Shown here: positions 42,127 to 50,398 of the stretch, piece after piece
Numbering within the stretch: the stretch's first letter is position 1
How the letters are laid out: each line of letters begins with the position of its first letter
From: Deltaproteobacteria bacterium HGW-Deltaproteobacteria-3
GTDB taxonomy: Bacteria; Desulfobacterota; Desulfobulbia; Desulfobulbales; Desulfurivibrionaceae
Length of the DNA stretch: 61,129 nucleotides
Direction of reading: 5' to 3'
Assembly (NCBI GenBank): GCA_002841785.1
Contig: PHAW01000002.1
Coordinates: 1 to 61,129 of the forward strand
Notes under the pieces: generated by a model
Databases searched by the model: none
The model's input: the letters and a program-made list of their open reading frames with translations, nothing else
What the model was told of the DNA's origin: nothing
Position numbers and translations under genes: made by a program

Positions 42127-44001
42127 ATGGCACGGGAAAAGCGATCGATCGAGGAGAAATCCATCTGGCCCGATGCCCGGAAAATGCTTGCCAAGGCCGA
42201 GCGCGACGGGGTGGAAACGGCCTGGGACCGGCTGGAGCAGCAGACCCCGCACTGCAAATTCTGCGAGCTTGGCACCACCTGCCGCAATTGCGTCATGGGG
42301 CCGTGCCGGATCAGCGACAAGATGAAACGCGGCGTCTGCGGCGCCGATGCGGATGTGATCGTGGCCAGGAACTTCGGCCGTTTCATCGCCGGGGGGGCTG
42401 CCGGCCACTCGGACCACGGCCGCGATCTGGTCGAGGTGCTGGAAGCGATTGTCGAGGGCGGTACCACGGATTACCGGATCCGGGATGAGGCAAAGCTCAT
42501 CCGCATTGCCGGGGAAGTCGGAGTCAAAACGGAAAATCGCAAGGTTCTTGAAATCGCCCGCGATCTTTTGGATGTTTTCTACGGCGACTTCGGCAGCCGC
42601 AAGAAAGAAGTTTCCTTTGTGTGCCGGGTGCCTGCCAAGCGGCGGGCAATCTGGAAGCAGCTCGGCATGACCCCCCGCGGCGTGGACCGGGAGATCGCCG
42701 AGATGATGCACCGCACCCACATGGGCTGCGACAACGACGCCCCCAACACCCTGATCCACGCGGCGCGCACCGCCCTGGCAGACGGCTGGGCCGGCTCGAT
42801 GATCGGCACCGAACTCTCCGACGTGATTTTCGGCACCCCCACCCCCCAAAAGGCGAAGGTGAATCTGGCGGTAATCAAGAAAGACCAGGTGAACATTCTG
42901 GTCCATGGCCACAACCCGGTGGTGAGCGAGATGATCGTCGCCGCGGCCCAAGACCCGGCCTTGCTGGCCAAGGCCAAGGCCTTGGGCGCCGGCGGCATCA
43001 ATGTCGCCGGTCTCTGCTGCACCGGCAACGAGATTATGGCCCGCCAGGGCATCCCCATGGCCGGCAACCACCTGATGACCGAGCTGGCGGTGGTCACCGG
43101 CGCGGTGGAGGCCATCGTCGTCGACTACCAGTGCATCATGCCGAGCCTGATCCCGGCGGCGGCCTGCTACCACACCCAGTTCATCACAACCGCCAACAAG
43201 GCCAGGTTTACCGGGGCGATCCACTTCAACGTCCGGCCGGAAACGGCCCTGGCCCAGGCCAAGGAAATCGTCGGTATCGCGGTGGAGGGCTTTGCCAGGC
43301 GCGATCCCAGCCGGGTGGAGATTCCCGGCGAGCCGGTGGAGATCATGACCGGTTTCAGCAACGAGGCGATTCTTGCCGCCTTGGGCGGGAGCCTTGCCCC
43401 TCTGCTTGATGCGGTCAAGGCTGGAAAGGTGCGCGGCTTTGTGGCCATTGTCGGCTGCAACAACCCGAAACTGCAGCAGGATTCCTGCAACGTCGGGTTG
43501 GCCAAGGCGTTGATCGAGAGAGACATCATGGTTCTGGTCACCGGCTGCGTGACCACCGCCGCGGGCAAGGCCGGCTTGCTGATGCCCGAGGCGATCTCCA
43601 TGGCCGGGCCGGGACTGAAAGCAGTGTGCGGTTCTTTGGGCATCCCGCCGGTTCTGCACATGGGCAGTTGCGTGGACAACTCGCGGGTCATCCAGCTCTG
43701 CGCCCTGATCGCCAACGAATTGGGGGTCGACATCTCCGACCTGCCGGTGTGCGCCTCCTCGCCCGAGTGGTATTCGGAAAAGGCGGCGGCCATCGGCCTG
43801 TATGCGGTGGCTTGCGGCATCTATACCCACCTGGGCCTGCCGCCCAACATCCTCGGCTCCAAGGTGGTCACCGATCTGGCCCTGCACGGACTGGAAGGCT
43901 TGGTGGGCGCCAGCTTCGTCGTTGAAGCCGATCCGCTCAAGGCGGCCGAGCTGCTCGACCAGCGGATCACCATCAAGCGCAAGGCGCTGGGGCTTTCCTG
44001 A
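42127..44001 (+). CDS. cooS: Anaerobic carbon monoxide dehydrogenase catalytic subunit
   Basis: Ni-Fe CO dehydrogenase of 624 residues, reversible CO/CO2 conversion. The N-terminal cluster cysteines lie in CKFCELGTTCRNCVMGPCRI and GVCGADADV. The C-cluster His is in AGGAAGHSDHGRD. Later cysteines occur in NVAGLCCTGNE, VGCNNPK, DSCNVGLAK, VTGCVTT, MGSCVDNSR and VCASSPEW. Length matches the CooS family. It is a monofunctional enzyme, with no acetyl-CoA synthase subunits and no cooF or cooC next to it. It follows a chemoreceptor gene and converges with the PA2778-type gene. GAGGAGG precedes ATG. Confidence 0.95.
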   Translation: MAREKRSIEEKSIWPDARKMLAKAERDGVETAWDRLEQQTPHCKFCELGTTCRNCVMGPCRISDKMKRGVCGADADVIVARNFGRFIAGGAAGHSDHGRDLVEVLEAIVEGGTTDYRIRDEAKLIRIAGEVGVKTENRKVLEIARDLLDVFYGDFGSRKKEVSFVCRVPAKRRAIWKQLGMTPRGVDREIAEMMHRTHMGCDNDAPNTLIHAARTALADGWAGSMIGTELSDVIFGTPTPQKAKVNLAVIKKDQVNILVHGHNPVVSEMIVAAAQDPALLAKAKALGAGGINVAGLCCTGNEIMARQGIPMAGNHLMTELAVVTGAVEAIVVDYQCIMPSLIPAAACYHTQFITTANKARFTGAIHFNVRPETALAQAKEIVGIAVEGFARRDPSRVEIPGEPVEIMTGFSNEAILAALGGSLAPLLDAVKAGKVRGFVAIVGCNNPKLQQDSCNVGLAKALIERDIMVLVTGCVTTAAGKAGLLMPEAISMAGPGLKAVCGSLGIPPVLHMGSCVDNSRVIQLCALIANELGVDISDLPVCASSPEWYSEKAAAIGLYAVACGIYTHLGLPPNILGSKVVTDLALHGLEGLVGASFVVEADPLKAAELLDQRITIKRKALGLS

Positions 44002-44014
44002 ACCGCTCCGGCAA

Positions 44015-44968
44015 CTATCGTATTTTTTTGCGGCGGCCGTTTTTGGGCGGTGGCTGCGCCTTGATCTCTTCCAGGGTTTGCCGGAACGTCTCAAGGAGCG
44101 GGCCGCCAAGATCCACGGCTCGCTGCGCCGCGGCCAGCGCCTCTTTCCGCTTTCCCTGTTTGCTCAGGGCCTGGGCCAGGTTGTTGAAGGGGATGCCGTT
44201 TTTCGGCTGCAGCAAGGTCGCCTTCCGAAAGGCCCCGGCGCTGCCCGCCAGATCGTGCAGGCTGTAGCGGCTGTTGCCAAGCCCCATCCAGGCACCAAAA
44301 CTCTCGGGCCAGCGTTTCAGGGCCGCGTCATATCCGGCGGCCGCACCCTGCCACTGGCCGGTTCTTTCCAGGCCGGCAACGGCTTCAAGCCAAGCCTCTT
44401 CCGTCGCGGTGGCAGGCAGCCGTCCGGGCGGCAGGATCAGAAGCCCCCAATGCTCGCTGCGCTGCCAGATATTCAGAAAAACCCCGGAACTGAGATGCTC
44501 GCCGGCGGTGAGTCCCGAGTGGAGGATCACCTCGCCGCGTTCCTGGTCATAGCCGATCACCACGCCATAATGCCATTTCGGGTACCAGGACAAGCCGAGA
44601 TTGACCAGGACGATGACCGGATGGCCGGCGGCAACCTCGGCCAACAGGGCCTCGCTGCCGGCAATGGGGTATGCGACCCGGCCATGGCGGCGGGCCGAAC
44701 CGATCAGCCCGCTTTGCAGGCTTCCCTTGAGGCCGGGGCTGAAAACCTCGGGGGTGAGCGCGGAGGGCTGTACCGCAATTCCGCTCCACTGCAGAGCCAT
44801 GGCCAGGGCTGCCGGGCCGCACTGCAGCTCATCCTGGGCAAAAAAAGGCACTCCGGCAACCATGGCCTTGTCCGGCAGGTTCGGCGTCTGGGGCAGCCGT
44901 CCCGTTGACAGGAGGCCGCACCCGGACACAACAAGGGGCAGCGCGAGAAAAAACAGGCCGGCAATCAT
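44015..44968 (-). CDS. PA2778-type C39-like peptidase lipoprotein with TPR
   Basis: A 317-residue lipoprotein (LFFLALPLVVSGC). The N-terminal papain-like C39 peptidase domain has catalytic Cys in FFAQDELQCGPAALAMAL and His in WHYGVVIGYD. The C-terminal tetratricopeptide repeats (~205-300) contain AGYDAALKRWPESFGAWMGLG. This matches the PA2778 family, which is encoded next to a PA2779 partner as here. The real start is taken as ATG 44968. The role of the pair is not established. It runs convergent to cooS with a 13-base gap. Confidence 0.85.
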   Translation of the reverse strand: MIAGLFFLALPLVVSGCGLLSTGRLPQTPNLPDKAMVAGVPFFAQDELQCGPAALAMALQWSGIAVQPSALTPEVFSPGLKGSLQSGLIGSARRHGRVAYPIAGSEALLAEVAAGHPVIVLVNLGLSWYPKWHYGVVIGYDQERGEVILHSGLTAGEHLSSGVFLNIWQRSEHWGLLILPPGRLPATATEEAWLEAVAGLERTGQWQGAAAGYDAALKRWPESFGAWMGLGNSRYSLHDLAGSAGAFRKATLLQPKNGIPFNNLAQALSKQGKRKEALAAAQRAVDLGGPLLETFRQTLEEIKAQPPPKNGRRKKIR

Positions 44969-45008
44969 CCGATTGCCGGCCTGAGTGAAACGCGAGAGGG
45001 TCCGTTTT

Positions 45009-45416
45009 TCAGCGCTTATGGTTAACAAAGGAGAAAACATGGGTGAGACCGAGGAGGTCAGTGATCAGCAAGACCACAAAAATGAAAACCGCCGCGCCAA
45101 CGATCGCGCCCACCGCATCGCCACCGGCGGGCATTTGCTCCATGGCCTGGGAGATTTTCGCCAGCTCCGCATCGGAAAGGGAGGCCACCCTTTTTTGCGC
45201 CTCAACAGCATCGACGCCGTGTTGCTCCATAACCTTCCGGACATCTTCACGACCGAGGAAGGCGGCAACCCGCCCTCGGCTCGCTTCCTGCTTCTGCGCC
45301 AAGATGGCGGTGTTGGTGTCGATCATCTGGGCCGTTGCCGTTTGCGCGGAAAAATCGAGGAGAAGAAAGGAAAAAACCAAAAAGAGACTCACGGGTTTGA
45401 TCATTTTCTGCAACAT
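45009..45416 (-). CDS. PA2779-family protein
   Basis: A 135-residue protein that accompanies the PA2778-type peptidase. The signal peptide (VSLFLVFSFLLLDFSAQ) is followed by a helical region with IDTNTAILAQKQEASRGRV, FLGREDVRKVMEQHGVD and SDAELAKISQAMEQMPAGGD. A C-terminal membrane helix (IVGAAVFIFVVLLITDLLGL) comes before VFSFVNHKR. It lies upstream of the peptidase gene in the same operon. It could be the peptidase's substrate or membrane partner. Confidence 0.85.
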   Translation of the reverse strand: MLQKMIKPVSLFLVFSFLLLDFSAQTATAQMIDTNTAILAQKQEASRGRVAAFLGREDVRKVMEQHGVDAVEAQKRVASLSDAELAKISQAMEQMPAGGDAVGAIVGAAVFIFVVLLITDLLGLTHVFSFVNHKR

Positions 45417-45565
45417 GGAGCGTCATCCTTGTTCTGAGGGTTGATGGAAAGCATACGCACGAAAAGAATTCCTTTACTATATAAAGAATAGGGGCAAACC
45501 CTGCAATGGCTTTCCTTCTTCCCGGCGCCTGCTTTCTTAGCGAGCGCAAGAAGGGTGGCGCGCTT

Positions 45566-46370
45566 CTACCAGTTCGCCGCCGCAACGGGCACGTCCACGC
45601 GGTCGATGAGGCGGATGGCCCCGTGCTGGCAAACGGGGCGGCAGACTCCGCAGCCATAGCAGGCGGCAACGTCGATTCGGCATTTCCGGTTGTCGCGGTC
45701 AAAACCGATGGCGGCAAAAAAGCAGCGCGTGCGGCAGAGGTTGCAGCCGGTGCAGGCGAGCGGGTCGATTTCGGCCACGTACTCCGCTTTCCACATGGTG
45801 CGCGTCACCCCCAGGGTGATCGGCCATGCAGTCCTGGTCGCAGTTGCAGATCGCGCCGATGAAGGGGGTGTTGAAGGTCCAGACGCTGTGGGTCTTGCCC
45901 TCCTGGTCGAGTTGGCGGATGAACGAGATGGCCCGTTCCCGGCTCCAGTGCTCGAAGGCGGCGAAATCCGGCGCTTGGGCGAGGATCGGGGTCAGATCCA
46001 TGCCCACCCCGAAGCAATAGCGCTTTTCGGCGCCGAGGGTGACCTTCCGGCAGACGCAGGGCAGCCGGACGATGTGCTCCACCTGCGAGAGAATCGCTTC
46101 CACATCTTCCAAAGGCACGACCTGGCCGAAGTGGGTTTTTTGCATCGTGCGGGAGAGAAGCGGATAAGCGATGAAGCGGTAGATCCGGGGAAAGCGGCGC
46201 TGCCAGCGGGAGGCGGTGGCGACGTCGTCCCGCAGCGACTTGACAAAACCGCGCAGGAAGCGGACAAGGTTCTGCTCGGAATTGACCTGATGGAACACTT
46301 CGGCCGTGTAGTTGGCCATGTTCTCGTACCATTTCTTTCCTTCCCCGTGTTGGGTGCAGAATTGGCACAT
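45566..46370 (-). pseudogene. 4Fe-4S ferredoxin-type protein with a single-base frameshift
   Basis: The first part (46370 to ~45818) reads MCQFCTQHGEGKKWYENMANY, with PCVCRKVTLGAEKRYCFG and ICNCDQDCMA. The frame then shifts by one base near 45815, and the rest continues TRTMWKAEYVAEIDPLACTGCNLCRTRC and CYGCGVCRPVCQHG, two 4Fe-4S motifs. Joined, they form a normal ~265-residue protein of a family with an N-terminal Cys-rich domain and C-terminal ferredoxin. The break could be a sequencing error or a real mutation. Function of the family is not known to me. Confidence 0.75.
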
Positions 46371-46543
46371 GCCGCTCACCATTCCAGAACGAGTATGGGG
46401 CGCCGGTGATCCGGGCGCCAAGATTGCCGCGCAAATGCATGGTGCCCAAGGAGTATGGCCGGGCATCTCCGGCGGAATGCGCTCTTCCGCACGGGGAGCG
46501 AGGCGTGGCGGATGAAGCCTCGGCGTGGAAAATAGCGTGGTCG

Positions 46544-47083
46544 CTAAGAGGAAACTCCGCCGGAGACGATGAACTTCATGACCGCTTTCGGATTGGCGGC
46601 AAGAAGGGTGACCCTGCTCCGGTCGACGATGATCAGGTTGGCGGCAAAATTGTATGACTGGGGCAGGTAAACGGCGACGCTGTCGGCAATGCCGAGGGTA
46701 TTGAGATCTTCCCGGGTGATGAAGCCCAGCACGTTGATCCGGTTGTCCGCATCAAGGGCGACAAGAACCGGCTTGTTGAAGCTTTTCTTGTCGCCGACAA
46801 AGGCGTCGACCAGATCCTTGATGGAGGTATAGAGCATGGTCACCAGCGGCATCCGGGCGAACATCCGGTCCACATGGAGCATGATGCTGTTTGCCAGCAG
46901 GTTGGAGCTCACGAACCCCACGGCAAGGATGAGCCCGATGGTAACCAGAAATCCGAGCCCGGGCACATCAAAGGAGAAGAACCCGTCGATCTTGGAAAAA
47001 ATGATATAAATCATATAGAGCGTGGCCGCCACCGGCACGAGAAAGAGGAGGCCCTGCAGGAAATACTGGGTGATTTTCTTCAT
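46544..47083 (-). CDS. DUF502 membrane protein
   Basis: A 179-residue membrane protein with two N-terminal helices (FLQGLLFLVPVAATLYMIYII and GLGFLVTIGLILAVGFVSSN). A soluble domain follows with MPLVTMLYTSIKDLVDAFVGDKK, the DUF502 hallmark, ending in SYNFAANLIIVDRSRVT and AVMKFIVSGGV. ATG 47083 (MKKITQYFLQG) is the family start. Stand-alone; role in this organism unknown. The 226 bases upstream to the next gene hold nothing I can support. Confidence 0.9.
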   Translation of the reverse strand: MKKITQYFLQGLLFLVPVAATLYMIYIIFSKIDGFFSFDVPGLGFLVTIGLILAVGFVSSNLLANSIMLHVDRMFARMPLVTMLYTSIKDLVDAFVGDKKSFNKPVLVALDADNRINVLGFITREDLNTLGIADSVAVYLPQSYNFAANLIIVDRSRVTLLAANPKAVMKFIVSGGVSS

Positions 47084-47310
47084 GGTTCGGTCCTGTGTGT
47101 TGTGCTGGTTGTGACGAAAGCTCGGCTGTCCGGTGGAAATATACGATCGGCGCAGCGCCACAGTGCAGGACCATCATAACGCTGCCGGAAAAAATTGCCA
47201 CATCCCTGTTGCGAGGAAAGCATTGCTAGGACAGGGATGCAGGTCCACCCGGCACGCGGAGCGAGTCCCGGTGGCCCAGGATTCGCTCCGTTGCCGGAAT
47301 TGGGAAAGAA

Positions 47311-47793
47311 TCAACAGCCTTCGAGGGCTTTGGCCTTTTTTTGATGGCACTGGGTGCAACCGGTGGGGCCTGCCTTTTTTTCCTTATGGCAGCCCTGGCA
47401 CAGGGCGTGGGCAGCATCTTTTCCCAGCTTGAACGGCCCGGGGGTCTTGTCGCCGTGGCAGACAGCGCAGCCGTAAGCCTCGGCGTGCTTCTTGTGCGGA
47501 AGAATGACCTGGCCATTCTTGTTGTCGATCACAATGCTTTCCACCGTGGTGACAGGCTTGGCCACGGCCTCCTTGGCCTGGGCTGCCGTCTCTGCAACCT
47601 TTTCCGCAACCGCCTCGGCGGTTTTCTCCGCCTGCCCGCTAACCGCTCCGGCGGTTTCTTTCGCTTTGTCCATGGCCTGCTCGACCGTGGGCATTGTTGC
47701 CGGGGGCGGCGTCTCGGCTTGTTTTTCCTCCTGACCGCAGCCCCAGAGGATCAGTCCCGCCATGATCATGCCGATACAGAGGTTTCGTTTCAT
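47311..47793 (-). CDS. Trihaem c7-like cytochrome lipoprotein
   Basis: A 160-residue lipoprotein (IGMIMAGLILWGC). An Ala/Lys/Glu-rich helical spacer (~40-95) precedes a small haem domain with three CXXCH motifs: CAVCHG, CQGCHK and CTQCHQ. LPHKKHAEAYG supplies distal histidines, as in cytochrome c7. The long charged helix resembles apolipoprotein-like spacers and may hold the haem domain away from the membrane. A periplasmic electron shuttle is likely. ATG 47793 sets the lipobox correctly. Confidence 0.87.
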   Translation of the reverse strand: MKRNLCIGMIMAGLILWGCGQEEKQAETPPPATMPTVEQAMDKAKETAGAVSGQAEKTAEAVAEKVAETAAQAKEAVAKPVTTVESIVIDNKNGQVILPHKKHAEAYGCAVCHGDKTPGPFKLGKDAAHALCQGCHKEKKAGPTGCTQCHQKKAKALEGC

Positions 47794-48098
47794 TGATGTC
47801 TCCTGTGGTTTGAGGAATGGGAAATGGCAGCCGCGTCTATTTTTCAGGGGAAAAAGAACTGTCCGGCCATTGAGAGCGTGTCCGTAAATAAATCTGTAAT
47901 CCATGCTATCAGGCAACACCCGGAAAGGAAAGCCGTAAGGTCAGAGAGGCCGGCGAAGGAATGGGCGCGGCGTCGGCGCGATTTAATGCTTGAAAAAGTC
48001 GGCAAAGGCTATAAGTTGCGAGCAGTGTCATTGTGCAACGGATCAGCAAAGGCTTCCCGTTGCTGAAGAAATAAAAACCCCCCGAGGAGGAATGCCGC
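47794..48098. other. Gene-free 305-base stretch
   Basis: The region lies between the divergent trihaem lipoprotein gene and a small His-rich protein gene. I see no convincing gene. It should hold promoters for both sides, but no -35/-10 pair with good spacing stands out. The GGAAAGG...AAAGCCGTAAGGTC run at ~47930-47945 resembles part of a c-di-GMP riboswitch core but lacks the essential middle. Confidence 0.4.
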
Positions 48099-48227
48099 AT
48101 GAGTGGACATGACGAACACCACGACGACCCGCACGGATACGGACACGATGAACCGGATGTTGCCGCCAAGGTAGGCATCATTTTCATCTGCGTTGCCGCG
48201 GCACTGTATCTCATTTCCCTGTTCTAG
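48099..48227 (+). CDS. Small His-rich single-pass membrane protein
   Basis: A 42-residue protein. The N-terminal half is rich in His, Asp and Glu (MSGHDEHHDDPHGYGHDEPD), and the C-terminal half is one hydrophobic helix (IIFICVAAALYLISLF). GAGGAGG lies 8 bases before ATG 48099. The His/Asp cluster suggests a metal-binding patch on a membrane anchor. No family is recognised. It lies 95 bases upstream of the second LpxR gene on the same strand. Confidence 0.65.
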   Translation: MSGHDEHHDDPHGYGHDEPDVAAKVGIIFICVAAALYLISLF

Positions 48228-48321
48228 CCTCCTCCGACAGGGGGAAATGGCGGCAGAAGAAGGCCAATGCCGCATTTCCCCCCTTTTTTTTTGTTCCGCC
48301 CGTTGTCTCCCCGAGGCTGCC

Positions 48322-49362
48322 ATGTCCCTTTTCCGTTTCGCTCCCCTGGTTTTTTTTCGTGGCCTTTTCCTGTGTTTTCTGTGCCTCGTTGCGCCGGCGC
48401 TTTCCCTGGCAGGAGAAGAACCGCAATTGCCGTGGACCATGCATGTCTATTTTGAAAACGATCTTTTTACCGGCACGGACCGCAACTACACCAACGGCGT
48501 CAAGATTTCCCTCATTTCTCCCGATCTGGTCAGCTTTGTCGAAAGCGGCAAGCTGCCGGACTGGAGTCTGGAATACATCTACCGGCTGCCCTTTATCAAC
48601 GATCCCGACCCGGCCATGAAGCGCAAGGTGGAGTTCTCCCTCGGCCAGAACATCTATACCCCAGCCGACATCTCCCGCAGCGATCTGCTTGTGGACGATC
48701 GCCCTTATGCGGGCTGGACCTATTTTGCCGCGGCATTCCACAGCAGAAGCAAGGAGTGGATGGACACCATCGAGCTGCAATTGGGCATGATCGGACCGAG
48801 TTCCTTTGCCGATGAGACGCAAAAGGCGATCCACGACCTCCGCGACCTGCAACGGCCAAACGGCTGGGAGCATCAGTTGAAAAACGAGCCGGGGGTGGCC
48901 GCGATTTACGAACGCAAGTGGCAGTTTGCCCCCTTCTTCAGCAACGGCGCCTTTGCCATGGATGCCATCTCCCATCTGGGCTGCTCCCTGGGCAATGTCG
49001 CCACCTATGCCAATACCGGTTTTGAAACCCGGTTGGGCTGGAATCTGCCCGACGATTTCGGGGTCAGCCTGATCCGGCCGGCGGGCAACACCTCTTTTTC
49101 CGCACGGCAGCAGCGGGGCGGCTACCTTTTTGCCGCGGTAAACACCCGTGCTGTGCTGCGGGATATCTTTCTTGACGGCAATACCTTCGCCCACAGCCAC
49201 AGCGTCAGCAAAAAACCGGTTGTCGCCGATCTGGCGGGCGGCGCGGCCCTCTATTTCAAGCAGGGCAAGCTGACCTGGACCCAGGTGCTTCGCACCAAGG
49301 AATTCGACGGCCAACCGGACAACCACAGCTTCGGCTCCCTCATTCTTTCCTTCTTTTTTTAA
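48322..49362 (+). CDS. LpxR/DUF2219-family outer-membrane protein, copy 2
   Basis: A 346-residue barrel protein, clearly a paralogue of the gene at 38492-39544. Shared runs include YFENDLFTGTDRNYTNG, VKISLISPDLVSFVESGK and LIRPAGNTSFSARQQ, with differences scattered over the protein. The signal peptide (LFLCFLCLVAPALSLA) differs from copy 1. It also ends in SFFF. ATG 48322 follows CCGAGG. The two copies could act on different lipid A forms or be expressed under different conditions; the sequence does not say. Confidence 0.87.
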   Translation: MSLFRFAPLVFFRGLFLCFLCLVAPALSLAGEEPQLPWTMHVYFENDLFTGTDRNYTNGVKISLISPDLVSFVESGKLPDWSLEYIYRLPFINDPDPAMKRKVEFSLGQNIYTPADISRSDLLVDDRPYAGWTYFAAAFHSRSKEWMDTIELQLGMIGPSSFADETQKAIHDLRDLQRPNGWEHQLKNEPGVAAIYERKWQFAPFFSNGAFAMDAISHLGCSLGNVATYANTGFETRLGWNLPDDFGVSLIRPAGNTSFSARQQRGGYLFAAVNTRAVLRDIFLDGNTFAHSHSVSKKPVVADLAGGAALYFKQGKLTWTQVLRTKEFDGQPDNHSFGSLILSFFF

Positions 49363-49480
49363 CCCTGTTCCGGACCGGAACGGCGAGCAGCACGGAGAGC
49401 GCCGCCATGCTCGCCCAGAGATGCTTGGGGCTGTGTCCGCCGAGGATGGCGGTATAATATCTTTTCTGTGCTTCCCCCAT
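49340..49480 (-). CDS. Possible 46-residue membrane peptide after nfo
   Basis: Starts 8 bases after the nfo stop with a strong AGGAGG site. The peptide MGEAQKRYYTAILGGHSPKH is followed by one hydrophobic helix (LWASMAALSVLLAVPV) and a basic end (RNRVKKRRKE), the positive-inside pattern of a small membrane protein. Its last 23 bases overlap the 3' end of the LpxR copy 2 gene on the other strand. No family known to me. Chance open frame is possible. Confidence 0.45.
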   Translation of the reverse strand: MGEAQKRYYTAILGGHSPKHLWASMAALSVLLAVPVRNRVKKRRKE

Positions 49481-49488
49481 GCCCCCTC

Positions 49489-50352
49489 CTACAAAGGCCC
49501 TTGTCTGACAAGACTCCGCAGCAGTTGCAGGTTCTCCCGGTCTTCGTGGAGATCCTCCGACTTGGGGGTTTCCAGGACCATGGGATGGTTGCTGAAGCGC
49601 GGGTCGTTGACCAGGTTGCGGAATCCCTCCACGGTGATTTCGCCTTGGCCGATATGGGCGTGGCGGTCGATCCGGCTGCCCAACCCTTTGCCGGCGTCGT
49701 TGAGATGGAAAAACCGGAGCCGCTCCAGGCCGAGCAACTGGTCGAATCTGGCCATGGTTTCGGCATATCCCTTTGGGGTGCGAATATCGTAGCCGGCCGC
49801 AAAGGTGTGGCAGGTGTCGTAGCAGACGCCCAGTTGCTTCGGGTGGGCAGAGGCGGCGATAATCGTGGCCAGCTCCTCGAAGCTTGCGCCCAGGTTGGTC
49901 CCCTGGCCGGCGGTGGTCTCAAGGAGCACCATGACCTGAAGGCCGATGTCGGCCTCGCCGATGGCCCGGTCGAGGTTGGCGGTGAATCTCCGTAGCCCCG
50001 CCTCGACCCCTTCGCCGAGATGGGAACCGGGATGCATGATCAGGTATTCTACGCCCAGGGCAGCGCAGCGGCGTAACTCCTCGCTGAAGGCGGCGAGCGA
50101 TTTGCCCTCCGTCTCCGGGTTGGGCGAGGCGAGGTTGATAAGGTAGGAGTCGTGGGCGGCGACCGGAACCCCAGCCGCCTGTCGCCGCCTGACCTTGAAG
50201 GTCTCGATCTCCGCCGAGGTCGGTGTCTTGGGCTGCCATTGCCGCTGGTTGGCGGTGAAGATCTGCAACGCCTCCCCCTCCACTTGGGCCAGACGGTCGA
50301 AGGCCAGGGCTATCCCGCCGCTGATGGACATGTGGGCGCCGAATCGGGGCAT
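49489..50352 (-). CDS. nfo: Endonuclease IV
   Basis: AP endonuclease for base-excision repair, a TIM-barrel with three zinc ions, 287 residues. Family features: FGAHMSISGGIALAFDRL, FTANQRQWQ, LIMHPGSHLGEG, VLLETTAGQGTNLG, GVCYDTCHTFAAGYD, FFHLNDAGKGLGSRIDRHAHIGQG and MVLETPKSED. All the metal-binding His, Asp and Glu positions appear present. Intact and of normal length. Probably co-transcribed with the downstream small peptide. Confidence 0.96.
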   Translation of the reverse strand: MPRFGAHMSISGGIALAFDRLAQVEGEALQIFTANQRQWQPKTPTSAEIETFKVRRRQAAGVPVAAHDSYLINLASPNPETEGKSLAAFSEELRRCAALGVEYLIMHPGSHLGEGVEAGLRRFTANLDRAIGEADIGLQVMVLLETTAGQGTNLGASFEELATIIAASAHPKQLGVCYDTCHTFAAGYDIRTPKGYAETMARFDQLLGLERLRFFHLNDAGKGLGSRIDRHAHIGQGEITVEGFRNLVNDPRFSNHPMVLETPKSEDLHEDRENLQLLRSLVRQGPL

Positions 50353-50398
50353 GGCTTACTCCTTCAGCCCGGGGAAGGGGGGCCGGGCGTGGTGTATA

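Noticed and set aside
42010-44109. 699-codon open frame on the - strand opposite cooS
   Set aside because: Mirror of a high-GC coding region; cooS on the + strand has all family motifs, and the - strand translation is His/Gly/Arg-rich with no domain.
47900-47990. Possible c-di-GMP (GEMM) riboswitch
   Set aside because: Only fragments resemble the core; the GGGACGCAAAGCC segment is missing.
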